Origin: Thereva unica
Lineage: Eukaryota > Arthropoda > Insecta > Diptera > Therevidae
Assembly: GCA_949987705.1 (NCBI GenBank)
Contig: OX465283.1
Coordinates: 95,343,813-95,407,812 of the forward strand
Reading direction: 5' to 3'
DNA length: 64,000 bases
Shown here: positions 11,551-20,677 of the stretch, in pieces
Layout: the number at the start of each line of letters is the position of its first letter
Numbering within the stretch: the first letter of the stretch is position 1
Translations under genes and position numbers: made by a program
Notes under the pieces: generated by a model
What the model was told of the DNA's origin: nothing
Databases searched by the model: none
The model's input: only the letters and a program-made list of their open reading frames with translations

Positions 11551-12040
11551 TGTTACGTTTTTACGGCTTAACGGATTCGTAGGATTAATTAAGGAATACA
11601 CCTTTTAATTATCCACACAATAATTTATTTATAACAAACCAAAACAAAATTTAATTACAAACACAATTCTTACAGTTCACTATAATCACTTTAAATTTAA
11701 CAACTCGCACTATTAAACTCTATCTATCGCTTTATAGTTCACTTTTAAATCACCACTTTTCACTGTTTTCACTTTAGAACACTTTTATCGCCTTTCCAAT
11801 CAAAACTGACTTTCTCAGCGCCTGCAAGCCGCTTTTTATATCCAAGCTCCACCTTTGTTTAACTTCTGGAACCTTCTCGAGTCCTTTTTCTCGAGCCTAG
11901 TGGTATGTTCTTTTCTTTTCGTCCAGAAGCTTGAAGTTGTCTTCACTTATCGCGCATAAATCATCACCGTATTTTATGAATTGTGATGATTTATGCGCCA
12001 TCTGCTTGTGATAAAGCATAATCAACGATTGTCGATAACA
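11551..12040 (-). mobile_element. Probable solo or orphan LTR of a Gypsy-type retrotransposon
   Basis: Read on the minus strand this starts TGTTATCG and ends GTAACA, with a TATA box (GGATATAAAAAGC) about two fifths of the way in, a plausible initiator (AGTCAGTTTTGA) and AATAAATTAT/ATAAATAAA poly(A) signals before the end. Length is about 490 bp. No matching target duplication, primer site or polypurine tract was found at the edges, so full-length status is uncertain. Confidence 0.55.
11952..11998. repeat. Perfect 16-bp inverted repeat, 15-nt loop
   Basis: GCGCATAAATCATCAC at 11952-11967 is exactly mirrored at 11983-11998. It lies in the 5' portion of the putative minus-strand LTR, upstream of its TATA box, and would form a strong hairpin. 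Confidence 0.8.
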
Positions 12041-12058
12041 ACTCTGGTTGATGTCTGA

Positions 12059-13204
12059 ACTAATGATTTATGTACTAAACTAAAATTGGAACGCGCGATA
12101 AAACCGAATTTTGACCTCGAAAATAGGGCCCTGCTGAACCATTTCAGAATAACTAATGAGATCGAGGCCTGGAAATCCGAGAACCGAAGAATCATCGAGT
12201 TCAGTGAAGACTGCCCAGCGAACAATATTCCTGAGGCACAAGCAAGCCCTCTTCTCATTACGAAAACTGATCTCCTGCTAACATTCCGCCGTCTAAACAA
12301 TAAGAAGTCGTCTGGGGTGGATGGTGTTCCAAACATCGTATTAAAACATTTGCCCCTGATGGCTATAGACATATACACCATTCTGTTTAATAATGCGATA
12401 AACAATGCCCATTTTCCAGAACACTGGAAAACGGCAGTGGTGTACCCAATACCCAAAAAGGGTAAAGATAAAAGTAACCCTGCTAATCTTCGGTCAATAA
12501 GTCTGCTTCCGAATATCAGTAAGGTTTTTGAATCAGTAATTAATAGATCATTGTCCAAATGGGTTGAGGAAAAGAATATAATTCCCGATAACCAATTCGG
12601 TTTCAGGGCGGGACATGACACCATTCATGCCGCGTCGAAATTGGTATCAGACATACACTGGAACTTAATGAAAGGCCAGTGTACCGGAGCATATCGGAAC
12701 ATATCCCCTTTTTATATGGAAAAGCTTCGGGTTTTCGAAAGACAATGCTTAAGGGCGTGCTTAAGGTTGTACCGAACACCCGAATCTGGCTTCACGAAGT
12801 TTCACGCCAACAATGTTCTTTACGATAAGGCATTTGTTAATAGGATCGACAACTTCATAATCAAGTTGATTCGAAGACACATTGCAAGAGCGACGGAGAG
12901 CGAAAATCCTCTTATTCGGGGAGCGTTCTACCCGAACGCTGAATATCACAGAGCTGCTTGTGACCGCGGCTTTATCCCTCCAGAGGCATTTGTCTTTCTA
13001 GATAGAAAAAGATTGGTCCAAGATGGTTCGGGGGTGCCTCTCTTTTACCACCTACATCGTTCTGCGACAGATAAACGCCACAGATTTAGCAATGAAGATA
13101 TGGAAGTTCAGGAGCTCCTGAGGTTCAGTACTCGAATCTCGGGGAGAGACAGACGAGACGCCTCCACTGCAAGTACTCTGTACTGGTGGCTGGAGGATAC
13201 TTAA
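12059..13204 (+). pseudogene. Non-LTR retrotransposon ORF2, RT core deleted
   Basis: The frame is open from about 12059 to the TAA at 13202-13204. The first half is the RT fingers region of a Jockey/I-superfamily element: KKSSGVDGVPN, then VVYPIPKKGKDKSNPANLRSI and DNQFGFRAGHDTIHA. At about residue 210 it jumps without losing frame to the post-RT C-terminus (YMEKLRVFERQCLRACLRLY, ending TLYWWLEDT), so the whole palm with the YADD box is missing. No endonuclease remains 5'. The C-terminus resembles LOA-type elements, but clade is uncertain. The in-frame deletion makes it look intact when it is dead. Confidence 0.8.
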
Positions 13205-13740
13205 ATATTGCGTATTCGCCCTTAAAACTATAGATATAGACTAGTTTAGCTTGTAATCTAGTTTTTAACGATTAGCTTAGGGCTTAGATAGGATTAGTTA
13301 TAGTTTTTACTTAGTAGTAGATTTAGTTTTAAGTAAGCTTAAGTGCGAGCTGCCACGAGCTTTTGTTAGTTTTGTTTGTCTGTTCTTGTTGTTTGTCTCT
13401 TCTTTGTTTGTTTTGTTAGTTTTGCTAACACGAGCCCGTGGAAGCTCGTCGCCTGGACGGAGTACATCCGAGGCAGGTCCTCCGCTGTACCCCGTCCGGA
13501 TAGTTTTGTGTTTAGGTTAATTAGCTTGTAAGTAAGTGGTGCGAGCTTTCACGGACTTGAGCTCTAGCATCACTCGATTCTGTGGAAGCCCGTCGCCTGG
13601 ACGGGGGTCACCTGAAACGATTTTATCGTCTCCGCTGCCCCCCGCCCAGATAGTGCTAGATCTAAGTCATAGAATTAAGTAGTTGTAAGGTTTTATATAA
13701 AATAAATATAGTGTCTAAGTTTTTTTTCCAATTTTTCTTA
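13205..13740 (+). other. 3' untranslated tail of the LINE, with two hairpin-forming repeats
   Basis: Follows the LINE stop codon. GTGGAAGC[T/C]CGTCGCCTGGACGG occurs at about 13438 and 13580, each followed by its own complement (CCCCGTCCGG, CCCCGCCCAG), so each copy can fold into a GC-rich stem. AATAAA lies near 13702. Paired 3' hairpins are the type of structure a LINE reverse transcriptase can recognise; that role here is inference. Confidence 0.55.
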
Positions 13741-14199
13741 GAATTAAGTTGATACTGATAATGTTTTCCTTTTAGAGATAAAAAAAAAGACGGGAAGTGC
13801 CATGGCTTCTCGATGGCACAGCAGACATGAATATATCTTATCCCTGGGGTCTATTTGTTTCTTGTTCTTATTGGAAATCATCTTCTTGTTCTTATTGGAA
13901 AGAACCCCTGGAGGGCTCGAAAAGAATCCACACAACAATATATATCTGGCTCGCTTCAATACATACCCTTCAACCACCTTATCCTTTTCCACAATGTAAC
14001 AGAATACAAACACACGAAACGAAATCGTTCAAAATGAAAAAATTGTGCTTTTGCAAAAATTCTAAACGCACCGCGGCCGCACCACACTCAATCCACAAAC
14101 TGCGTAGTAAGAAAATTCCCTGATATCGATTCTGATTCCGCCACGCTTCGAAAACACAAAAATATCGCGCGACGGACGACTCAAGCACACCTTTTCTAA

Positions 14200-14767
14200 T
14201 GGGGCCCATCCACAGGCCAACTAGTTGTCCTAACTGAGTTGTGTTGTCACTGAATCGCATCGTGTGTGGGGCAGTTGGCAAACTGATTTGACAGTTGGGG
14301 TTTCAGTTGGGATAAATCAAAATCTTTTAATTTTATGGGGGCGGGGCCTAGAGTTTGGGCAACTAGTTGCACTGTGTGTATTGCAGTTTGGCAAACTACT
14401 TGGATGAATTCGAAGAATATATTTTTTTGCAAGTTTATTTTGCATTATTTTTAATTTAAATTATGAAAGTTCACATAATATTAAATTATTTTCATAATTT
14501 ATACTTTTAGAATTTAATTTATATTTTGAAAAATATAAATATTCATATTAATAATTAAAAACAATTATAATTAATCTAAAAAATCATCTTTCTCCAATTT
14601 TTATTATTATAAAACTTAGTCGCGGGTTTTCTACAATTTCATTTAACTTTCAAATTGCCTATAAAATATCGAATTGACAGTTGAAATATCAACTCAGTTG
14701 AAGCGTTTGTGGCAAAACAACAACTTTTTACACAACTCAGTTTGGACAACTAGTTGGATGGGCCCCA
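14200..14767. mobile_element. 568-bp PIF/Harbinger-like MITE, copy 1
   Basis: Ends TGGGGCCCATCCA and complement, extending through CAACTAGTTGTCC and AACTGAGTTGTGT. TAA is duplicated at 14197-14199 and 14768-14770. AT-rich non-coding interior. Confidence 0.88.
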
Positions 14768-15325
14768 TAAGCTGTTTAAAAAATCTCACACAAAGTAAAA
14801 AATCCTGGACACTTTTTCTCACTCTTGGAACAAGAACTCGCAGCGATTGAACAAAAAAACGCTGATATGATATCTTGGACGCAAAAAAGCTGCTAGCATA
14901 GCTTCTTGTTAATTTATGTGCTCGAAACAGTCATTTTGGCAAAACGACAAATATTCATGTCAAAAGAAATGTCTCGAAAATTTTCTAACCTTAAGAAAGG
15001 TTTCGATAATATTTTCACCTAAAAGTATGCAGAATTAAATATAAATTTAATTTGCTTCTAAAATTTATCCTAAAAGTATGCCAAACAGTAATTAGTCATG
15101 GTAACGATTTTCGTCTCAGCACATTCTTTCAAATAGACCCCAGGGATAAGACATATTCATGTCAAAAATTGTGCTTTTGCAAAAATTCTAAACGCACCGC
15201 GGCCGCACCACGCTCAATCCACAAACTGCGTAGTAAGAAAATTCCCTGATATCGATTCTGGTTCCGCCCCCCTTCGAAAACACAAAAATATCGCGCGACG
15301 GACGACTCAAGCACACCTTTTCTAA

Positions 15326-15892
15326 TGGGGCCCATCCACAGGCCAACTAGTTGTCCTAACTGAGTTGTGTTGTCACTGAATCGCATCGTGTGTGGGGCAG
15401 CTGGCAAACTGATTTGACAGTTGGGGTTTCAGTTGGGATAAATCAAAATCTTTTAATTTTATATGGGGGCGGGGCCTAGAGTTTGGGCAACTAGTTGCAC
15501 TGTGTGTATTGCAGTTTGGCAAACTACTTGGATGAATTCGAAGAATATATTTTTTTGCAAGTTTATTTTGCATTATTTTTAATTTAAATTATGAAAGTTC
15601 ACATAATATTAAATTATTTTCATAATTTATACTTTTAGAATTTAATTTATATTTTGAAAAATATAAATATTCATATTAATAATTAAAAACAATTATAATT
15701 AATCTAAAAAATCATCTTTCTCCAATTATAATTATTATAAAACTTAGTCGCGGGGTTTCTACAATTTCATTTAACTTTCAAATTGCCTATAAAATATCGA
15801 ATTGACAGTTGAAATATCAACTCAGTTGAAGCGTTTGTGGCAAAACAACTTTTTACACAACTCAGTTTGGACAACTAGTTGGATGGGCCCCA
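15326..15892. mobile_element. 567-bp PIF/Harbinger-like MITE, copy 2
   Basis: Near-identical to the element at 14200, with the same TAA flanks (15323-15325, 15893-15895) and the same surroundings. It arose by duplication of the host block, not by a second insertion. Confidence 0.88.
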
Positions 15893-16285
15893 TAAGCTGT
15901 TTAAAAAATCTCACACAAAGTAAAAAATCCTGGACACTTTTTCTCACTCTTGGAACAAGAACTCGCAGCGATTGAACAAAAAAACGCTGCTATGATATCT
16001 TGGACGGAAAAAAGCTGCTAGCATAGCTTCTTGTTAATTTATGTGCTCGAAACAGTCATTTTGGCAAAACGACAAATATTCATGTCAAAAGAAATGTCTC
16101 GAAAATTTTCTAACCTTAAGAAAGGTTTCGATATTTTCACCTAAAAGTATTCAGAATTAAATATAAATTTAATTTGCTTCTAAAATTTATCCTAAAAGTA
16201 TGCCAAACAGTAATTAGTCATGGTAACGATTTTCGTCTCCGCACATTCTTTCAAATAGACCCCAGGGATAAGACATATTCATGTC

Positions 16286-16486
16286 AATATAATTATAAAA
16301 TAGATAAGTTTTAGCCGAAAGGCATAAGCTAATTTAAGACATAGATTAATTTAGAGTGCCTGCTGAGGGCCAGTAAGTTAGATAGATTAGAATAGGCTAG
16401 ATTAATTAACTTAAGCATTAGTTAAATTTATATTAGATAGATGTTAAGGTAAATAAAATGCTTATTTAAAAAAAAAAAAAAAAGGC
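16286..16486 (+). mobile_element. LINE 3' end with poly(A) tail
   Basis: AT-rich sequence ending in AATAAAATGCTTATTT followed by a run of about 16 A, the signature of a 5'-truncated non-LTR insertion. No coding part remains. Confidence 0.55.
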
Positions 16487-16530
16487 GCTAGATCGGGGTG
16501 CGAAAGGACCAGGGTTCGATTCTTGATGAA
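16487..16530 (+). other. tRNA-like B-box sequence
   Basis: GGTTCGATTC, matching a Pol III B box, lies about 25 bases upstream of a T-rich stretch. Without an A box or a cloverleaf this is at best a SINE scrap. Confidence 0.25.
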
Positions 16531-16914
16531 TTTTTTAAGTACTTTTTTTTTAGCTTTTTTAGTTCTGATGATTTATTGTAGTATAATAAACTAAGCCTGC
16601 GTTGATGGTAAAATCTCAAAGCGGCGACTAATTAAAACCTTTGGGACATATTCAATTGTGAGCTATAACTCAATCTATAATAAGCTAAATAAGCCAGATC
16701 CGTTTTTAACTAAAACTTTTATTTCACGTTGCATTGATTTAATTTTGTCATTGGCCATGGAGATTCATAAGTATTACACTGACCAACGCTATATATAATT
16801 AATCTTGCAAAGTTTTTGTTAAAGGCTTATGTAGGTTATAAGTTGTGAGACTTTGCGTAATCTAAAACTTAACAAAGTATTTAACAAACACTACCAAAAT
16901 CATCATAACTTAAA

Positions 16915-17005
16915 CTAGTGGGATGTTGTGCCTAGAGACTAGACACTAATTACGCTTTTTCATGATATTCTTTCTGTTGAATAACACTTCAGACTGGATG
17001 ACAAT
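16915..17005 (-). mobile_element. Helitron-like 3' terminus, copy 1
   Basis: Read on the minus strand the sequence ends with the hairpin GTG-x-CTAG-TCT-CTAG-x-CAC, then 9 bases and CTAG followed by T. A hairpin just upstream of a terminal CTRR with insertion between A and T is the Helitron 3' end. The same about 90 bp recur at 18111 and, on the other strand, at 35465-35554. The body extends to the right and shares short blocks (e.g. CGGCTTACCGCA near 17105) with the copy near 35220. Confidence 0.7.
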
Positions 17006-17379
17006 ATACATATTAAGTGGAGATTGAGAAGATTCACGAAAACAATCCAACAACTACACCACATACAAATACAACTACATATAATATTGTTAAAAATTCG
17101 GCTTACCGCACCTTTTGTTAACCGACTTCAAAAAACGAGGTGGTTACTCAATTCGACGTGTAGGTATTTTGTAGTCCTGTTCACGCATAACTTTGTAACC
17201 CAATGACTTTTTTGCCTTTTTTTTTGGTTCATTTGAAGGGGGAGTTTCCCACGGTGGTCCCGTTAAATGTTTTCGAAATTCTGATAAAGGAGTTCGAAGT
17301 TAGGCATAAAAAACTGTTAAAATTAGTTTAACCTAAACATTTCATAGGCACCGAACAAATTACTTTATTGTTGTAAATC

Positions 17380-17490
17380 CGGCAGCAGGCCGATGGTTGA
17401 GCGGGTAGAGCGTCGGATCCTCGGTTCAGCGGCGTGTAGCGTTGAAGGTTCGAGCCTGGTCGGGCAGCATTTTTGTTTTCTTTTTCTCTT
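17380..17490 (+). other. tRNA-derived (SINE-like) head
   Basis: TGGTTGAGCGGGTAGAGCG resembles a tRNA D-arm/A box and GGTTCGAGCC a B box, roughly 50 bases apart, followed by a T-rich Pol III-type terminator. The T-arm and acceptor stems do not pair properly, so this is a tRNA-like pseudogene or SINE head, not a functional tRNA. Confidence 0.4.
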
Positions 17491-17539
17491 TTTCTTCTTT
17501 CTGAAATGATTTATTAGCATATTAGTCAACCACCGGTAG

Positions 17540-17690
17540 TGTCTGCCATGGCGCAAGGGCTACGGAAAAATCCTTCGTCTGTGGGGCTGCGGGTTCGATT
17601 CTTCGGCCCGCGGTGCTTTTTTTTCGTCATAATAATTTATTTTTTATAATTTCCTTCGGGGAATTTTGTTTCATTTTTTTATGGCATATA
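17540..17690 (+). other. tRNA-derived (SINE-like) head, member of a repeat family
   Basis: TGGCGCAAGGG (A-box-like) and GGGTTCGATTCTTCGG (B-box-like) are followed by GCGGTGC and a run of eight T. A diverged copy with the same downstream TTTCCTTCGGGG block lies at 34845-34950. Both sit in regions that end in a Helitron-like terminus, so this sequence may be carried by that element. Confidence 0.45.
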
Positions 17691-18110
17691 GTAGCCGTGT
17701 TTTTTTAATGAACTATATGGTTCTTTCATCGAGTTCATTAAAAAAAAGCTAAAACGACAAGGGGATTTCATGTAGCGCCTACTTCGATGCTTAAAAATTT
17801 CAAAATAAAACGGAAGTTAAGTGTTATTTTTTGCACTGTTACACGAACTTCTCGCTAGAAAATAATAAATCTGCTTCTAAAAATTAATTATTTGTTATAA
17901 ATTTGCTCTCATCACTTTCCTGTTGTTTTTATTTTTAAATTACGTCTTTCCGACCCCCGAAAGTATGCAACATGCCAATCCCCGAAACAACATGCCAACA
18001 CCCGAACTTATGCAATAAGAAAATTAAGAAATTTCCCAAAACCTCGATAGAAACCCCGATAAAACCTGGGTTTTCAGATTTGTATGGGAAAGAACTATAT
18101 AGTTCATTAA

Positions 18111-18203
18111 CTAGTGGGATGTTGTGCCTAGAGACTAGCCACTAATTACGCTTTTTCATGATATTCTTTCTGTTGAATAACACTTCAGACTGGATGACAA
18201 CTA
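18111..18203 (-). mobile_element. Helitron-like 3' terminus, copy 2
   Basis: Near-identical to the end at 16915, with the same hairpin and CTAG|T junction. About 1.2 kb separates the two, so the first may run up to or be nested beside this one. The 5' TC ends were not located. Confidence 0.65.
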
Positions 18204-18797
18204 TGTTAAATTAGCTTTCGTAAATTTATATTGTTGTTTCAACTGATATTATTGTTAAATATTATAAAATATGATAAAAACACGCTTTTTCATAACACGC
18301 ATGGATGTTATAGAGTCCCGTATAGATTGTTTGCTAAGTGAGGATCACTGATTGTACACGTACCTATGCACGATCAAAGATTAACAGAAAAGCACAATGC
18401 GAAGGCTGCGGTAATTAGTGGGCCCTTGTGCAGTTTCTCTTTGAACTGATATTTTTTCCTTATAAAGACTGTGCTTTTTATTTCATAGCTTTATTAGGTA
18501 TTTCTAAACTGATCTTTATGATTTTGATCATTTTAGAAAGGTAATAATCTGTAGAATGGGTAAAAAATATTAATTGACCCTTTTAGGGCTGATAAAATGG
18601 TAATAAGGGTTGAACAAAGTGAAAAAAGGTAAAAAATCATCATTTTTAAGATTTCGTTCGCCATGAGCGACCTCTAAATCTTTTCCGATTTGCCTAAAAT
18701 TTTAAATTTCTTAGTTTTTTGCCTATTCGCATATTTCTAGGGGGTGAGACTTAGAATCTTAGCAATTTTTTTTCTCTCCATACAAGAGAGGGCCACC

Positions 18798-18800
<3 letters not shown>
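18204..18800. other. No gene recognised
   Basis: AT-rich sequence with no convincing ORF or repeat boundary before the TA microsatellite. Confidence 0.45.
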
Positions 18801-18801
<1 letters not shown>

Positions 18802-18861
<60 letters not shown>

Positions 18862-19482
18862 GACTTCGTAAATGTAAAATTTAAGCAGTCGGTTTAAGTC
18901 AAGACTTCATAAATGTCACAGTTTTAAAGCAGTGTATTCATAATTGCATCGTAAACGCCAAAACTTTGCATTGAAATGGGAATTTCGGCATCATGAATAG
19001 CTATGATGCAAAGTGTAAAAAATCGGCAAAGTGCGCGGAATAAACGCAAAATGACAAAAGGGAAAGGCGTTTTACGTAAATTGAAAAATTCCTCCATGAC
19101 CTGTCTTGTATTTGTTGGGCACTTAATGTTTTCTGCAGCTGTAGAGCTGACTAGAATAAATTTTTTATCCATTTTGTAAAAAAGTTAAAAAAGTACACTT
19201 CATAAATGGCAAATTTAAAACTACACAACTTTGTCTAGGCTTTTACTGAACTTTGACTTGACTGCATTAATACTGTTTTTTGACACAGTTTATTGGCATT
19301 TACGAAGTCACCCATATATATAACGTGTCAACGTGTCCTAAATTAATAATATAAATATATCTAGCAATAATAGAAATATTGTGATAATTAAAATAAAGTC
19401 CAAACAAATAATAAGTACAAAAGTGGATTACATTGTTTTATTTGTTTTTTTTTTGGTGATAGTCGCCATTAAGGCGACAACA
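18802..19482 (+). mobile_element. Truncated 5' LTR of the Gypsy (CsRn1-like) element
   Basis: From the TA tract to GACAACA at 19482 this matches the second part of the LTR at 33287-34234: the same TA tract, the same MITE and the same roughly 170-bp U5-like end with AATAAAG. The first ~225 bp of the LTR (TGTAGTGACC onward) are absent; sequence left of 18802 is unrelated. A TGGTGACCCC primer-site core follows at once. The two LTRs differ at roughly six positions over about 620 bp. Confidence 0.82.
18858..19313. mobile_element. 456-bp MITE inside the 5' LTR
   Basis: Ends GGGTGACTTCGTAAATG and complement, flanked by ATA within the TA tract. ACTTC[G/A]TAAATG is repeated subterminally. The minus strand has an 82-codon ORF (19172-18924, MDKKFILVSS start) also open in the copy at 33610; I do not recognise it and the two copies are too alike for conservation to mean much. 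Confidence 0.85.
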
Positions 19483-19955
19483 GTGGTGACCCCTAACGGC
19501 AACACGCGGAGCACGTTGCTCAATCGAAAAAAATTATACAAATTATTTTAAAATACATTGTGATTCACTCAGTGGAATTAATTTGCTTAGATAAAAAATT
19601 AAATACTACAAATTTAAACAAAGGTGACGACAGTGGTACAAATAATAGTGGCCACATTCATAGTACAGTTAATTTAGATAACTCATCGCGTTTACCTAAT
19701 TTGCTATCCAACCAGCAAAAAAAAATCATCATCCGCATCATCAATAAATTCATTACATGGTGGTAATTTAATTTCATACTTATCAAAGCAGGAGTTTGAA
19801 AATTTACAAAATACTGTTGAAAGGAATTAAAGCAACAAAGGGAGAAATTTCGAACCAGCTAACGGAACTACAGATGATTTTTATTTCTATTTTCTTTTCA
19901 TATATACATATTTATAATTTTATTTTATTTTTACTTCATATATGTATATATAAAC
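19483..19955 (+). other. Leader of the Gypsy element, left part
   Basis: Sequence between the Gypsy LTR and the BEL insertion. Short open stretches exist (for example around 19690-19830) but none is recognised. The leader resumes at 28913 after the BEL element. Confidence 0.5.
19484..19493 (+). promoter_or_regulatory. Primer-binding-site core of the Gypsy element
   Basis: TGGTGACCCC begins two bases after the LTR end and complements the tRNA-Trp 3' end; the following bases diverge. CsRn1-type elements are known for tRNA-Trp priming, which agrees with the gag type at 29326. Confidence 0.6.
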
Positions 19956-19960
19956 ATATT

Positions 19961-20523
19961 TGTTCAGATCACGCATTTATTTCTTCAGATCACGCATTTA
20001 TTTTTAAGTCCATCAAAACCTAAATTTTCCAAAAATATTCAAATTCAAGTAATACAATTTTTTCCCACAAAACAACTTAGCTTCATTACAGTAAAAATTT
20101 ATTTTCTTGTTAACGTAGCATTTTTACCACAATACTCTTATCAGTCAGACAGATCATATTACATTAGAACGTAAGAATTTAATTGTTGAATAGGCATTTA
20201 AGTTGTCTTTAAAGAAAAATATTTTTTGTTGTAAATATTAAAATAAGGCAAAAAAAATATGTTAACCAGGTAGTATATAAGTCGAATTTTAAATTAATAA
20301 AGACCAGTTGACTTTCAACTTGAATAAAGCGTTTTTGGTGTATCACCTAAGACATTTTTTTCCCTTCTCGTGCACTAGTAGTGAACTAGGGCACTATTCT
20401 ACAGCGCATAGGTTTTGTACCTAGGCGAAAAACCCCAAACAAAAGCGCATAGGTTTGTACCTAGGCGCATTTCCACCATCAACCAAGCGGGGAGAAAAAA
20501 GCTTCCCTCGCTATACAAAAACA
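19961..20523 (+). repeat. BEL 5' LTR
   Basis: Starts with two copies of a roughly 21-bp unit (TTCAGATCACGCATTTATTT). A TATA-like AGTATATAAG lies near 20271 and AATAAAG at about 20297 and 20323, fitting promoter, poly(A) signal and short U5. GCGCATAGG and GTACCTAGGCG are repeated near the 3' end. Confidence 0.95.
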
Positions 20524-20525
20524 TC

Positions 20526-20543
20526 TGGTGACCCCGACGTGAT
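20526..20543 (+). promoter_or_regulatory. BEL primer-binding site (tRNA-Trp)
   Basis: TGGTGACCCCGACGTGAT starts two bases after the LTR and is the well-known 18-nt complement of the tRNA-Trp 3' end, the same primer site used by avian sarcoma/leukosis retroviruses. Confidence 0.85.
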
Positions 20544-20677
20544 TTAGCAGGGGCTAATATCACGATCCACGCAAAATCACAGTCGCTGGAAGCATCGTTA
20601 AGGTCACAGCGGACACCTATCCAACACACATACCAGAAGCATAAATTTTATATCCAGCTGATCATCGCTTTGAAGTC

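Larger units (their letters stand above)
13824..16285. mobile_element. Inverted-repeat element with internal 1.13-kb direct duplication
   Basis: GACATGAATATATCTTATCC at 13824, continuing to 13857, is mirrored at 15130-15163 and again at 16252-16285 (34 bp, one or two mismatches). The block from about 14037 to 15163 is repeated at about 15163-16285 (offset 1126 bp, high identity). So the element probably grew by duplicating its interior together with its right end. No coding sequence was recognised and the target duplication is unclear. Confidence 0.7.

Noticed and set aside
11140..11601. Long minus-strand ORF of Lys-Ile-His repeats
   Set aside because: It is created entirely by the 9-bp minisatellite, whose length is a multiple of three.
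13979..15573. Paired minus-strand ORFs
   Set aside because: They are the two copies of the 568-bp MITE and flanks; no domain and unstable frame.
17380..17490. Functional tRNA gene
   Set aside because: A- and B-box motifs exist but the T-arm and acceptor stems do not pair.
17365..17556. Minus-strand 63-codon ORF
   Set aside because: It is the antisense of a tRNA-like head, a common source of false proteins.
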